Source: Pseudomonas sp. PB120 (GTDB lineage Bacteria; Pseudomonadota; Gammaproteobacteria; Pseudomonadales; Pseudomonadaceae). From it: DNA of 64,000 nt. The position numbers and the translations under genes are program-made. The stretch is from positions 122,205 through 186,204 of the forward strand of contig NZ_RWIN01000122.1 in NCBI RefSeq assembly GCF_009761815.1, read 5' to 3'. Below, piece by piece: positions 6,882 to 18,190 of this stretch. Below the pieces are notes generated by a model that was given only the letters and a program-made list of their open reading frames with translations, was not told the DNA's origin and did not search any database. Positions within the stretch are counted from its first letter, which is position 1, and each line of letters starts with the position of its first letter.

Positions 6882-9800
6882 GCGATGGTTTCTCGGCTGT
6901 GCTATCCGAAAAATCCAATACAGTTGTACGAAGAAATGTCGCCGCGAATTCGTCCGGTGGTAGCGGCAGGCTGACGATGTAGCCCTGGATCTGTTCGCAG
7001 CCTTCCTGCGCGAGAAATTCCTGCTGTGCCAGTGTTTCTACACCTTCGGCGATGACCGTGAACTGCATGCTGCGGCCCAGGGCAATGATGGCGCGAACGA
7101 TAGCGGCGTCGTGCGGATCATCCGGCAGGCCACGGACGAAAGACTGGTCGATCTTGAGAATGTCCAGCGGCAGTCGTTTGAGGTAACTCAGGGATGAGTA
7201 GCCGGTGCCAAAGTCGTCGATGGCCAGTTGTACGCCCAGGTGCTTGAGTTGATGCAAAACCGTCAGCGCCTCTTCGGCCTGGCTCATGATGAAGTTTTCG
7301 GTGATTTCCAGTTGCAGTAGGTCGGGGCGGAGGCGGTTGTCCTTGAGCAATTGTTCGATGCGGCCGAGCAAGTTCGGCTGGCGCAGTTGCGCACCGGCGA
7401 GGTTGACGGACAACGGGCCGAGAGATTCGTAGAGCTGGCTCCATTCGAACATTTGCCGGCACGCGGTCTCGAGTACCCAGTCGCCGATTTGCAGGATCAT
7501 GCCGTTTTCTTCGGCCAGCGAAATGAAGTGCTCGGGCGGCACGTCGCCGAAGGTGGGGTGGCGCCAGCGAAGGAGCGCTTCGGCACCGACCAGGCTATGG
7601 TCGTCGAGGCTGAGCTTGGGCTGGTAGTGCAGGTGCAGCTCGTTGCGCTCGATGGCGCGCCGCAGTTCATGTTCCAGTGCCACGCGCTCGCTGGCCTGGG
7701 CGGTCAGGTCGCGGGTATAACTTTCGACCCGGTTGCGGCCCTTGGCTTTCGAGCGATACATCGCCGCGTCGGCGTTCTTGACCAGGGTGGCGACGTCGCA
7801 GCCGTCCTTGGGGTAGAGGCTGGTGCCGATGCTGGCACTGATGAAAAACTCGTGCTCGCCGGCCTGGAACGGCGCACCAAAGCAGTTGAGCAATTTGGTC
7901 GCGATATTGTCGGCATCGCTGGATTGTTGCAGTCCGGGCAGCAGGATAATGAACTCGTCGCCGCCCAGTCGCGCCACGGTATCGATGTCGCGCAGTTGCT
8001 CCTTGAGGCGCACCGCAATGCCTTTGAGCAGCAAGTCGCCGACCGGATGGCCGAGACTGTCATTGATATGTTTGAAACGGTCCAGGTCCAGGAACAGCAC
8101 CGCGCCCTGGCCACCGTTTTCCTGCTGGTTATTGAGTGCGGTCAGCAGTCGACTCTCGAACAATGTGCGGTTTGGCAGGCCTGTCAGCGGATCGTGGTGG
8201 GCCTGATAATCAAGTTTTGCCTGGGCATGCTTGAGGCTGGAAATATCGGCGAACACGGCGACGAAATGGGTGATGAATTTGTCGCGATTGCGCACCGCGC
8301 TGATGGTCAGCCAGCTCGGATAGAGTTCGCCATTCTTGCGCCGGTTGGAGATCTCGCCCTGCCAATGACCCTCGGCCGTCAGTTGATGCCACATGGCCGC
8401 ATAAAACGCGCTGTCATGCAGGCCCGAGGCGAGGAGGCGAGGGGTGTGGCCCAGCGCTTCGCTCTCGCTGTAACCGGTAATTTCTGTGAACGCGCGATTG
8501 ACCGCGCTGATGTGTTGCTGGGTGTCGGTGATCAACACGCCCTCGGCCGTGCTCTCGAACACAGTTGCGGCTTGTTGCAGTTTTTCCTGCATCAGATGCC
8601 GCTCGGTGATATCCCGGGCGATGGTCAGCATGCAGTCCTCATCGCCGATGGGAAGTGGACGGCTCGACACTTCGCAGAGGCGAATTTGCCCGTCGCTGCG
8701 GCGTATATGGCAACTGAAGTCGCGGACGAAACCGTCCCGGTGCAGCAGGTCGAGCATTTGCTTGCGTTCGTTGAGATTGACCCAGATTCCCAGGTCCAGC
8801 GCCGAGCGATCGACGGACATGGCGCTGTTGAAGCCGGTGATACGGCTGAAACCCTCGTTGACCTCCAGCAGCAGACCGTCACTCTGTCGGGACAGCAGCA
8901 GGCCGTCCGGCGAGGCGTGGAAGGCCTTGGCGAATTTTTCTTCGGAGGTTTGCAGTTGCTGTTGGGTTTCTTTGAGCTGGGTGATATCGCGTACCACCAC
9001 CACCAGCGCCGGGGTGGTGTCGAGGTCGAACGGTTCCGCGGAGATCAGTCCGGTAAACACTTGGCCATTGTTACGGCGAAAGGGCATTTCCAGGTTACGG
9101 ATGCTGCCGGCCTGCAACCGCTGCAACAGGCCCGGCCCTACGCCGGGGATGCCCCAGATATTGAGGTCGGTGGCCGTCTGGCCGATCACCTCTTCGGCCT
9201 TGAGACCGATCTGCTCTTCGAAGGCTTCGTTGACCTCCAGCAGGCAACCGTCGGAGAGTCTCGCAATGACCAGAATGTCCGGGCATTGCTGGAACACGGA
9301 GGCGAATTTCTGTTCCGACAGGCGCAGTGCTTCTTCGGTGCGTTTTGCCTCGCTGATGTCGATCATCAGCCCGCGCATGACCGGTTCATGGCCGTGCTCG
9401 ATCAGGCTGACGATGTCGCGTACCCAAATGCAGCGGCCATCAGCGGTGATCACCCGGTAGTCGAGGCTGTGATCGCGTCCGGCCAGCACTTCGTGATCGC
9501 AGAAGGTCTGGGCGCGGGTCAGGTCGGCGGGGTGGATGATGTTGCGCCAGAAGCCGGGTATCAGCCAATGGGCCAGGGGGTAACCGAGCAATTCTTCAGC
9601 GTGAGGCGACACATAGCTGTAGGTGAAATCGGTCATCCGCGCTTCCCAGGCAATGGCCGAAAGGCTCTCGACCAGCCCGCGGTAGTGGTACTCGCTGCTG
9701 CGCAGTTCCTGTTCCAGATCCACCCGCCGGGAAATTTCAGAACTCAATCGGCGATTGATACGGATAACCACCACCAGCACGGTAATCAGCAGCAATAACC

Positions 9801-10623
9801 CCGGCAGGCCGTATACCAGCAGGTCGGACCAGAACGTTCGATGATCCAGAACGGTGCCGACCCAGTGCTCCTGAATGGCACTGATTTCAGCGGGGCTCAT
9901 GTCTGCCAGGACCTTGTCCAGAATGCCGACCAATACCTTGTTGTCCCGAGGCACACCCATGGCCAGTTGATACCGATAGGGCGTTTCGCCGCTGACATAC
10001 AGGCCTTCCAGCTTGAGCTGACGCAGGCTCCAGACACTGGAAGCCAGGTCGCCCACCACGGCGTCCACTTCATCGGTGGCCAATGCTTGCAGCGCTGAAC
10101 TGACGTTGGGCATCGCCACAAGATTCAGGTCTGGATTGTGCGTGCGTAATAGTTCATGCGGTGCGTAGTTTTCCACCACGGCGATTTTCAGGCCGTACAG
10201 GTCCTCAAGTTTGCGCGGTTGGGCGCCGCCGACGTGGGCAAGGATGACAATGGGAAAGTCCAGGTAAGGGCGAGTGAAGGACAGGTATGCCTGGCGCTCG
10301 GGGGTCGACATGATGCCCGGCAACAAGTCGATTTTTCCTTGTTTGACCTGTTCCAGAACGACCGTCCAGCTCACCGGCTCGATAGGTGTGAGCTGGACCG
10401 CCAGGCGCTGGCGTATCACGTCGATGTAATCTGCAGCCAGGCCTTGGTAGCGACCCTGGTCATCGCGAAACTCAAAAGGCGGCCAGGACGCATCGACACC
10501 CAGGCGCAAGTCCGGATGGGCCGTCAGCCAGCGACGTTCATCGTCAGTAAGAGTCAGCGCGCCAGCCGTTGCGGTCCAGGTCATCAGCGACAGCAAAAAA
10601 AGCACGGTCGGCAGTCTGGGCAT
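6877..10623 (-). CDS. rmcA: Sensory c-di-GMP enzyme RmcA (VFT-PAS4-GGDEF-EAL)
   Basis: A 1248-residue inner-membrane protein. In order: signal peptide (about 1-22), periplasmic type-3 solute-binding (Venus flytrap) domain about 25-255, a membrane helix with LPGLLLLITVLVVVI, about four PAS domains, GGDEF with intact RLGGDEF, and a C-terminal EAL domain. An RDID inhibitory site sits five residues before GGDEF. The EAL side keeps EALLRW, the Asn of SVNLAG, ITENFIM, IDDFGTGYSSL, LKID and VIAEGVET, so phosphodiesterase activity is likely. The P. aeruginosa orthologue (PA0575) lies next to rpoD, as here, and tunes biofilm matrix production to redox state. Start ATG 10623 was chosen because it opens the signal peptide; an upstream TTG would add 16 non-signal residues. 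It begins 73 bp beyond the rpoD terminator. Confidence 0.9.
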   Translation of the reverse strand: MPRLPTVLFLLSLMTWTATAGALTLTDDERRWLTAHPDLRLGVDASWPPFEFRDDQGRYQGLAADYIDVIRQRLAVQLTPIEPVSWTVVLEQVKQGKIDLLPGIMSTPERQAYLSFTRPYLDFPIVILAHVGGAQPRKLEDLYGLKIAVVENYAPHELLRTHNPDLNLVAMPNVSSALQALATDEVDAVVGDLASSVWSLRQLKLEGLYVSGETPYRYQLAMGVPRDNKVLVGILDKVLADMSPAEISAIQEHWVGTVLDHRTFWSDLLVYGLPGLLLLITVLVVVIRINRRLSSEISRRVDLEQELRSSEYHYRGLVESLSAIAWEARMTDFTYSYVSPHAEELLGYPLAHWLIPGFWRNIIHPADLTRAQTFCDHEVLAGRDHSLDYRVITADGRCIWVRDIVSLIEHGHEPVMRGLMIDISEAKRTEEALRLSEQKFASVFQQCPDILVIARLSDGCLLEVNEAFEEQIGLKAEEVIGQTATDLNIWGIPGVGPGLLQRLQAGSIRNLEMPFRRNNGQVFTGLISAEPFDLDTTPALVVVVRDITQLKETQQQLQTSEEKFAKAFHASPDGLLLSRQSDGLLLEVNEGFSRITGFNSAMSVDRSALDLGIWVNLNERKQMLDLLHRDGFVRDFSCHIRRSDGQIRLCEVSSRPLPIGDEDCMLTIARDITERHLMQEKLQQAATVFESTAEGVLITDTQQHISAVNRAFTEITGYSESEALGHTPRLLASGLHDSAFYAAMWHQLTAEGHWQGEISNRRKNGELYPSWLTISAVRNRDKFITHFVAVFADISSLKHAQAKLDYQAHHDPLTGLPNRTLFESRLLTALNNQQENGGQGAVLFLDLDRFKHINDSLGHPVGDLLLKGIAVRLKEQLRDIDTVARLGGDEFIILLPGLQQSSDADNIATKLLNCFGAPFQAGEHEFFISASIGTSLYPKDGCDVATLVKNADAAMYRSKAKGRNRVESYTRDLTAQASERVALEHELRRAIERNELHLHYQPKLSLDDHSLVGAEALLRWRHPTFGDVPPEHFISLAEENGMILQIGDWVLETACRQMFEWSQLYESLGPLSVNLAGAQLRQPNLLGRIEQLLKDNRLRPDLLQLEITENFIMSQAEEALTVLHQLKHLGVQLAIDDFGTGYSSLSYLKRLPLDILKIDQSFVRGLPDDPHDAAIVRAIIALGRSMQFTVIAEGVETLAQQEFLAQEGCEQIQGYIVSLPLPPDEFAATFLRTTVLDFSDSTAEKPSL

Positions 10624-10713
10624 AACGGTCTCGTTATGGCTCGGGGGAATGTTTCGAGTGTAGACGGGCAATTCGATGGGGGGGAAGTGCGGGGATTTTT
10701 ATCTGTAAAAAGC

Positions 10714-10741
10714 AAAACCCCCGGCCTGGGCCGGGGGTTTT
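10714..10741 (-). terminator. rpoD terminator
   Basis: AAAACCCCCGG-CCTGGG-CCGGGGGTTTT, a symmetric hairpin just after the rpoD stop on the minus strand. Its A and T tails let it act in both directions. Some read-through into rmcA is possible. Confidence 0.88.
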
Positions 10742-10745
10742 GTGA

Positions 10746-12593
<1,848 letters not shown>

Positions 12594-12660
12594 AACACCC
12601 TATCCACTGAAGGTCTTGGCGGGCAAAAAACAAGCCGAGGATTATACCTGAGCTATGACC

Positions 12661-14640
12661 TCACGCGCCAGTTGAGGTCGGGTTTGATACAGCCATATTG
12701 CGTTTTAATAGGTCGCGCATCTGATTTGCGATCTGAGTTGCTTCCTCTGCAGTCAATCCTGGCTGCCTCGCTTTCCTGATGAGTGCTTCCAGGCTATCCG
12801 TGTGTTGACCGGCTGATAGCCTAGTAATGGTGTCTAAAAACTGTTGTTCAAGGTTATCGCCGTCAATCAGCCATTCCTTTTCCGCTAATGCCTTGAGAAG
12901 GCGGCCCTGTTCGGTCCCGTGCCAGCGAGCCATCAACTGAATTGAGTTTAGCCTAGGATTTTTTTGCACGGCCTCGATAAGGGCCACCAGCAGTTGCGCG
13001 TAGGTGTTGCTCTCATTGGCGAAATGATTGGCGGTTTCTACCTTGCCAGCCAGTTCCGGGTGATGAATGAGCGTGCGCAGTGCAATCAAGGTCGGGGCTT
13101 CTACGGCGATCGGTTTGCGCGGGGTGCTTTGCTGGTCGTAGTCACCGCCGCGCTTGCCGTTCTTGTCCCAGGGCTTTTTGTCCCACTTCTTGCCGCCGGC
13201 GCCGGGTTTTTTCGGTGTCCATTCCTGCTGCGGCACGTACATCTCTTGTGCCTGCGGCTGATGGTGGTCGCTGTAATCCGGCATGGCGTCGTAATCGATG
13301 CCCGGGTCGTAAGTCGGTGGCGCTTCCTGCGGTGCGCTTTGCACCAGTTGGCTTACGGCTTCACCGCTGAGCCCGGTAATTTCGCTCAGGCGCTGGCGCA
13401 TCAGGATGCGCAGGTTGGCGCCCGGGACTTTATCGATCAGCGGCGCGGCGAGGGTGGCCATGTGGGCTTTGCCTTCGAGCGAGCGCGGGTCCGATTCCTC
13501 GGTCAGCTGCTGAAAAAAGTAATCCGCCAGCGGTTGAGCGTGTTGATTGATTCGTGCGCGGAAAGCATCCGTCCCTTCGGAGCGGACCAGCGTATCGGGG
13601 TCTTCACCCTCGGGCAGGAACAGGAAGCGTGCGCGCCGGCCGTCTTGCAGGCAGGGCAGAGCCGCTTCCAGTGCTCGCCAGGCGGCGTTGCGGCCAGCCT
13701 GGTCGCCGTCAAAACAGAACAGCACGTTGGGCACGACACGAAACAGTCGTTTCAAGTGTTCTTCGCTGGTGGCGGTGCCCAGCGTGGCGACGGCATTGCG
13801 CAGACCTTGTTGGGCGAGGGCAATGACGTCCATGTAGCCTTCGACGACGATGATTTCGTCGAGATTGCGGTTGTTCTTGCGTGCTTCATAAAGGCCGTAG
13901 AGTTCCTGGCCTTTATGGAATACCGGGGTTTCCGGTGAGTTCAGGTATTTCGGCTTGTCATCGCCCAGTACGCGGCCGCCGAAAGCGATGATGCGCCCGC
14001 GGCTATCGCGGATCGGGAACATCACGCGATCGCGGAAGCGGTCGTAGCGTTTGCCGGTTTCGGCGTTTTCGATCAACAGGCCGGCATCGACCATGGCTTT
14101 TTGTTGCAGGGTGTCGCTGCTCAAGTGCTTGAACAGATTGTCCCAGCCCGGCGGCGCGAAGCCGAGGCCGAAGTCTCTGGCAATCTCGCCGGTCAGTCCA
14201 CGACCTTTCAAGTAGTCCACCGCGGCTTTGCGTGATGGATGGCTCTTCAGGGCCTGACGGTAAAAGTCGGCGGCGGCGGTGAGCAGGGGGTACAGCGGCG
14301 AATCGGTTGGCTGTCGCGGTTTGTGCGGTCGGCCGCTTTCTTCGCGGGGGATTTCCATGCCGGCGGCTTTGGCGAGTTCCTCGACTGCCTGGATGAAATC
14401 CAGGTTGTCGTGGTCCATCATGAAGCCGAGGGCGTTGCCGCCAGCGCCGCAGCCAAAGCAATAATAGAACTGCTTGTCAGGGCTGACGCTGAAGGACGGG
14501 GTTTTCTCTTTGTGGAACGGGCAGCAGGCCGTGTAATTCTTGCCGGCCTTTTTCATTTGCAGGCGCGAGCTGACCACATCGACGATGTCGGTGCGGTTCA
14601 GAAGGTCGTCAATGAAGCTCTGGGGAATTAGCCCGGCCAT
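12661..14640 (-). CDS. dnaG: DNA primase DnaG
   Basis: A 659-residue primase that makes RNA primers for replication. The N-terminal CHC2 zinc finger is clear (CCPFHKEKTPSFSVSPDK, then the YYCFGC pair), followed by the RNA-polymerase core with EGYMDVIAL and the TOPRIM segment (LFCFDGDQAGRNAAWRALE). A proline/glycine/lysine-rich linker spans about residues 440-515, before the C-terminal DnaB-binding domain. It lies between rpsU and rpoD in the macromolecular synthesis group. Start ATG 14640 agrees with the conserved MAGLIPQSFIDDLL opening. Confidence 0.97.
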   Translation of the reverse strand: MAGLIPQSFIDDLLNRTDIVDVVSSRLQMKKAGKNYTACCPFHKEKTPSFSVSPDKQFYYCFGCGAGGNALGFMMDHDNLDFIQAVEELAKAAGMEIPREESGRPHKPRQPTDSPLYPLLTAAADFYRQALKSHPSRKAAVDYLKGRGLTGEIARDFGLGFAPPGWDNLFKHLSSDTLQQKAMVDAGLLIENAETGKRYDRFRDRVMFPIRDSRGRIIAFGGRVLGDDKPKYLNSPETPVFHKGQELYGLYEARKNNRNLDEIIVVEGYMDVIALAQQGLRNAVATLGTATSEEHLKRLFRVVPNVLFCFDGDQAGRNAAWRALEAALPCLQDGRRARFLFLPEGEDPDTLVRSEGTDAFRARINQHAQPLADYFFQQLTEESDPRSLEGKAHMATLAAPLIDKVPGANLRILMRQRLSEITGLSGEAVSQLVQSAPQEAPPTYDPGIDYDAMPDYSDHHQPQAQEMYVPQQEWTPKKPGAGGKKWDKKPWDKNGKRGGDYDQQSTPRKPIAVEAPTLIALRTLIHHPELAGKVETANHFANESNTYAQLLVALIEAVQKNPRLNSIQLMARWHGTEQGRLLKALAEKEWLIDGDNLEQQFLDTITRLSAGQHTDSLEALIRKARQPGLTAEEATQIANQMRDLLKRNMAVSNPTSTGA

Positions 14641-15121
14641 GGCGTTCTCGTCATCTGCGCTGAAAGGGGCCCGAAACGAAGGGCTGGCGAATGCGGGTCA
14701 TTGTTTGAGGCACGCAAAATGTGCGGCTCGACCAGTGTCGTCTGCGTAATCGCTGTCGGGAAGTGTATCTGCCGAAAATCCACTGACGTTAATACCCATC
14801 AGTATTCGACTATTTGAAAGTGTTGCGCTGAATCCGCTACGGCCAGTCGATAGCCTCGGATAGCTCATAAGCGGGCACGCAAGAAGGTGCCTTGGGCTGA
14901 TCGTCGTGAGAGGAATCAGTGGGTGTGCTCGTCAGTAGCCTTGGAAGGCTCGTCAGAAAAGACGTGCACCGCTGGCAAAAGAGCCAGGTCTGACGCTGTA
15001 AAGCATGTTCGTCTCGGTCGCGTCTGCGGCTTTGACGGTGAAGCATCAAGCGTATTCCGCAAATGCCATTAGCCCGGCTGAGGGCCGGGCTTGGCAGAAG
15101 CTTGCTACGATCGTCTGTGTA
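14641..15121. other. 481-bp gap between rpsU and dnaG, no yqeY
   Basis: In P. aeruginosa a ~150-codon GatB/YqeY-type gene sits between rpsU and dnaG. Here I find no reading resembling it in any frame. The gap holds an attenuator-like hairpin next to rpsU (15071-15091) and otherwise only weak short readings, such as 14837-15049 on the minus strand, which is Arg/Ser-rich, lacks a ribosome site and looks random. Base composition is AT-richer around 14750-14830. Confidence 0.6.
15071..15091 (-). terminator. Attenuator-like hairpin after rpsU
   Basis: AGCCCGGC-TGAGG-GCCGGGCT, extended by outer GCCA/TGGC pairs, 31 bp after the rpsU stop. The T tract after it is weak. E. coli has a partial terminator at the same place, which lowers dnaG expression relative to rpsU. 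Confidence 0.6.
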
Positions 15122-15337
15122 TTAGTACAGACGAACGGCGCGGCGCTGTTCGCGCTGAACTTTCTTGGCGTGACGCTTAACAGCGGCTGCTGCTTTGCGC
15201 TTACGCTCAGAAGTCGGCTTCTCGTAGAATTCGCGGCTACGAACTTCAGCCAGTACACCGGCTTTTTCGCAGGAGCGCTTGAAACGACGCAGAGCTACGT
15301 CGAAGGGTTCGTTCTCTTTTACTTTGACGGCTGGCAT
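15122..15337 (-). CDS. rpsU: 30S ribosomal protein bS21
   Basis: 71 residues, highly basic, with the bS21 pattern [20 protein letters not shown], a [20 protein letters not shown] block and a [14 protein letters not shown] tail. It binds 16S rRNA near the anti-Shine-Dalgarno end in the small subunit and helps initiation. It is the first gene of the rpsU-dnaG-rpoD group and divergent from tsaD, with 199 bp between them. Confidence 0.98.
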
Positions 15338-15536
15338 CCAGAGCTACCTTCATTCATTACCGGGGTCAACATCCTCGTGGCAAAAGAGCACTTGAAGACG
15401 TCGGTTTTTAAGGGTTGCGGATGTTAACCCCTCATCGCTCGGAATGCAAAGCCTCTGATCGAAAACCGCTGGTCGGGGCATCACGTGGCGACTATTATGC
15501 GCGCCTTCGAATTCAGCCTAAACAAGGCGCAAACCC
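15338..15536. other. Divergent promoter region rpsU/tsaD
   Basis: 199 bp between two divergent starts. An AT-rich patch TATTATGC near 15493-15500 offers -10-like hexamers on both strands (TATTAT forward, ATAATA reverse) but no strong -35. No gene is seen. Confidence 0.4.
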
Positions 15537-16562
15537 ATGCTAGTACTGGGATTAGAAACCTCCTGCGACGAAACCGGTGTCGCACTTTACGACAGTGAAC
15601 GTGGTTTACTCGCCGACGCGCTGTTCAGTCAGATCGACCTGCACCGTGCCTATGGCGGTGTGGTGCCGGAGCTGGCCTCGCGGGACCACGTAAAGCGCAT
15701 GCTGCCCTTGATTCGTCAGGTGTTGGCCGAAGCCGACTGTGTGCCGACCGAGATCGACGCCATCGCCTACACCGCGGGTCCTGGCCTGGTGGGGGCTTTG
15801 CTCGTGGGCGCTTCCTGCGCTCAGGCGCTCGCCTTTGCCTGGGGCATTCCGGCCCTGGGCGTACACCACATGGAAGGCCACTTGCTGGCACCGATGCTGG
15901 AGTCTCAACCACCGGAATTCCCGTTCGTCGCTTTGTTGGTATCCGGCGGTCATACGCAGCTGGTTCAGGTCGACGGGATCGGGCAATACACACTCCTGGG
16001 CGAGACCCTCGACGACGCTGCCGGTGAAGCGTTCGACAAGACGGCGAAGATGATGGGGCTCAATTATCCGGGGGGGCCGGAAATCGCTCGTCTGGCGGAG
16101 CAGGGTGTCGCAGGACGTTTCCTCTTCCCGCGTCCGATGTGCGACCGCTCGGGCCTGGCTTTCAGCTTCAGCGGCTTGAAAACCTTCGCGCTGAACACCT
16201 GGCAGCAGTGCGTCAGCGCCGGGGACGACAGTGAGCAAGCCCGTTGCGACATCTCGCTGGCGTTCCAGCAGGCCGTGGTGGAGACTTTGACCATCAAGTG
16301 CAAGCGAGCCCTTAAACAGGCCGGCATGAAGCGCCTGGTGATCGCTGGGGGCGTTAGCGCAAACAAGGCGCTGCGGTCGTCTCTGGAAAAAATGCTCGGC
16401 GACATGAAAGGCGATGTGTTTTATGCCCGTCCGGAATTTTGCACCGACAATGGCGCGATGATTGCGTTTGCCGGTTGTCAGCGCTTGCAGGCCGGTCAGC
16501 ACGAGAGTCTGGCAATCAGTGTGCAGGCGCGCTGGCCGATGGAGCAATTGACGGGCTTGTGA
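15537..16562 (+). CDS. tsaD: tRNA N6-threonylcarbamoyladenosine transferase TsaD
   Basis: A 341-residue ASKHA-fold protein (older name Gcp) that transfers threonylcarbamoyl to A37 of ANN-decoding tRNAs with TsaB, TsaC and TsaE. It has the opening LGLETSCDETGVALY, the metal-binding HHMEGH (His111 and His115), the nucleotide-binding LVSGGHTQL, and a C-terminal VIAGGVSANKALR. Full length. Divergent from rpsU and convergent with plsY, with only 23 bp between the stops. Confidence 0.97.
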   Translation: MLVLGLETSCDETGVALYDSERGLLADALFSQIDLHRAYGGVVPELASRDHVKRMLPLIRQVLAEADCVPTEIDAIAYTAGPGLVGALLVGASCAQALAFAWGIPALGVHHMEGHLLAPMLESQPPEFPFVALLVSGGHTQLVQVDGIGQYTLLGETLDDAAGEAFDKTAKMMGLNYPGGPEIARLAEQGVAGRFLFPRPMCDRSGLAFSFSGLKTFALNTWQQCVSAGDDSEQARCDISLAFQQAVVETLTIKCKRALKQAGMKRLVIAGGVSANKALRSSLEKMLGDMKGDVFYARPEFCTDNGAMIAFAGCQRLQAGQHESLAISVQARWPMEQLTGL

Positions 16563-16585
16563 TGAAAGGCGTTCATGCCCGGTAT

Positions 16586-17155
16586 TTAAAAATGCCGTTC
16601 GCGCCCGGCAAACAGGTCGCGTAGATTGCCGCGATGGCGCCAGACGATCAGTCCCGTGAGTGCGCTCATGGGCAGCAGGGCCGCTGGTTCTTGCCAGGCC
16701 AGCAGCGGCAGGGTCAGCGGTGTGGCAATGAGTGCAGCCAGTGAGCTGGTGCGGGTCAGGTAGAACGTCAGCAGCCAGGCGCAGATCGCCAGTAAAGCGG
16801 CAGGCGGATACAGGCCGAGCAGCATGCCGGCAGCGGTGGCGACACCCTTGCCGCCGCGAAAGCGAAAATATACGGGGAACAGGTGACCGATGACGGCGCA
16901 GACGCCGATCCAGGCCTGTTCTTGCAGGGAAAGGCCGGCAGCGCCTGCAATCAGTACCGGTAGAAGGCCTTTGCAGAGGTCGCCGATCAAGGTCAGGACG
17001 GCCAGTTTCTTGCCGGCCAGACGCAACATGTTGGTCGCGCCGGCATTGCCCGAACCACTCATTCGCGGATCGGGATTTCCCGTCAGGCGGCTGAGCAAAA
17101 TGGCGAAGGACAGCGAGCCGAGCAGGTAGGCGAGGATCGCCAATAACCAAAACAT
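16586..17155 (-). CDS. plsY: Acyl-phosphate glycerol-3-phosphate acyltransferase PlsY
   Basis: 189 residues with about five membrane helices. PlsY acylates glycerol-3-phosphate from acyl-phosphate in the inner membrane, the first step of phospholipid synthesis. Family motifs are visible: GSLSFAILLSRL, the GSGNAGATNMLR loop (about 35-46), and FRFRGGKGVATAAGM (about 98-112). It is divergent from folB (74 bp between starts), the same neighbourhood as in other gammaproteobacteria. Confidence 0.96.
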   Translation of the reverse strand: MFWLLAILAYLLGSLSFAILLSRLTGNPDPRMSGSGNAGATNMLRLAGKKLAVLTLIGDLCKGLLPVLIAGAAGLSLQEQAWIGVCAVIGHLFPVYFRFRGGKGVATAAGMLLGLYPPAALLAICAWLLTFYLTRTSSLAALIATPLTLPLLAWQEPAALLPMSALTGLIVWRHRGNLRDLFAGRERHF

Positions 17156-17229
17156 GCTAACTATTCCGGGCGAGGACGCCCTGATTCTAACGGCGCATTG
17201 CGCCCTTGTCGTGCAGCGGAGAAAAGTGC

Positions 17230-17586
17230 TTGGACAGAGTGTTTATCGAGGGCCTGGAAGTCGACACCGTGATTGGTGCCTACGACTGGGAGCGAGGCAT
17301 CCGACAGTGCTTGCGACTTGATCTGAGTTTTGCCTGGGACAATCGCCCGGCAGCCGCTGGCGATGACCTGACACTGGCGCTTGATTACGCCAGTGTGTCG
17401 TCCCGTATCCAGGCGTTTGCCGAGCAGGCGCAGTTCCAGCTGGTCGAGACGTTCGCCGAGCGCCTGGTTGAGGTGCTCATGAGCGAATTCAAGATCACCT
17501 GGGTGCGCCTCAAGTTGACTAAACCAGGCGCCGTCCCGGCCGCCACGGGTGGCGTGGGCGTGGAGATCGAGCGCGGATGTCGCTGA
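17230..17586 (+). CDS. folB: Dihydroneopterin aldolase FolB
   Basis: 118 residues. FolB converts dihydroneopterin to 6-hydroxymethyl-dihydropterin in folate synthesis. It has the opening DRVFIEGLEVDTVIGAYDWE, the YASVS segment and the catalytic-lysine region LTKPGAVP. I chose a TTG start at 17230 because a CGGAG site lies about 8 nt upstream and the product then begins like known FolB proteins; the longer reading from 17206 adds eight unrelated residues. It overlaps folK by 10 bp, and the two act in sequence on the pathway. Confidence 0.93.
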   Translation: MDRVFIEGLEVDTVIGAYDWERGIRQCLRLDLSFAWDNRPAAAGDDLTLALDYASVSSRIQAFAEQAQFQLVETFAERLVEVLMSEFKITWVRLKLTKPGAVPAATGGVGVEIERGCR

Positions 17587-18095
17587 CACAGGTGTACCTC
17601 GGGCTCGGTAGCAATATCGAGCGCGAAACCCATTTGCGCGCAGGCCTGGAAGCCTTGGCGGGTTTTCTGGTGGATTTACGCTGCTCGGCGGTATTCGAAA
17701 GCCAGCCAGTGGGCATCAAGAGTGGGCCGTTCTTCAATTTCGTGGTCTCCGCCTACACCGATCTGCCCCTGATGGAGCTCGACCGCCGACTCAAGTTCAT
17801 CGAGGCAGACAACGGTCGATACGCACCGGATCGCAAGGGCTTGCCGCTGGATATCGACGTGTTGTTGTTTGGCGATCTTGTCGGCAATTTCGACGGATTG
17901 ATCCTTCCTCGTGCCGAAATTCTGAAAAATGCTTTTGTGTTGTGGCCGTTGTCGCTGATTGCGCCAGACCGTGTGCATCCGGGCGTAGGCAAGCGCTTTG
18001 CGGCCTTGTGGGAAGAGGCGCAGATTGATCAGGTGTTGGCGCCGGTGGGATTTGTGTGGCGTGGGGAGCAGCTGACGCCTTCGAATTTGTTGTGA
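17577..18095 (+). CDS. folK: 6-hydroxymethyl-dihydropterin pyrophosphokinase FolK
   Basis: 172 residues. FolK transfers pyrophosphate from ATP to the pterin alcohol made by FolB. The VYLGLGSNIERE opening and the RKGLPLDIDVLLFG Mg2+-binding aspartates (usual pattern D-x-D) are present. The start overlaps the folB end by 10 bp, so the two are coupled. A REP pair follows the stop. Confidence 0.93.
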   Translation: MSLTQVYLGLGSNIERETHLRAGLEALAGFLVDLRCSAVFESQPVGIKSGPFFNFVVSAYTDLPLMELDRRLKFIEADNGRYAPDRKGLPLDIDVLLFGDLVGNFDGLILPRAEILKNAFVLWPLSLIAPDRVHPGVGKRFAALWEEAQIDQVLAPVGFVWRGEQLTPSNLL

Positions 18096-18105
18096 ACTGA
18101 CTGAC

Positions 18106-18175
18106 GCCATCGCGAGCAGGCTCGCTCCTACAGGGTTAAGCAATTCCCTGTGGGAGCGAGCCTGCTCCGGGCGGC
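18106..18175. repeat. Inverted REP pair (REPIN) after folK
   Basis: Arm one (18106-18135) reads GCCATCGCGAGCAGGCTCGC and onwards; arm two (18146-18175) is its inverse beginning CCCTGTGGGAGCGAGCC, with a 10-bp spacer. It sits between the convergent ends of folK and cca, the usual place for such elements. Confidence 0.85.
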
Positions 18176-18190
18176 GTTCCGACGAAGCTT

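Noticed and set aside
7351..9798. 815-codon plus-strand reading opposite rmcA
   Set aside because: Shadow of the PAS-GGDEF-EAL gene; composition biased and no domain.
14837..15049. 70-codon reading in the rpsU-dnaG gap
   Set aside because: No ribosome site, Arg/Ser-rich, not similar to YqeY; likely chance.
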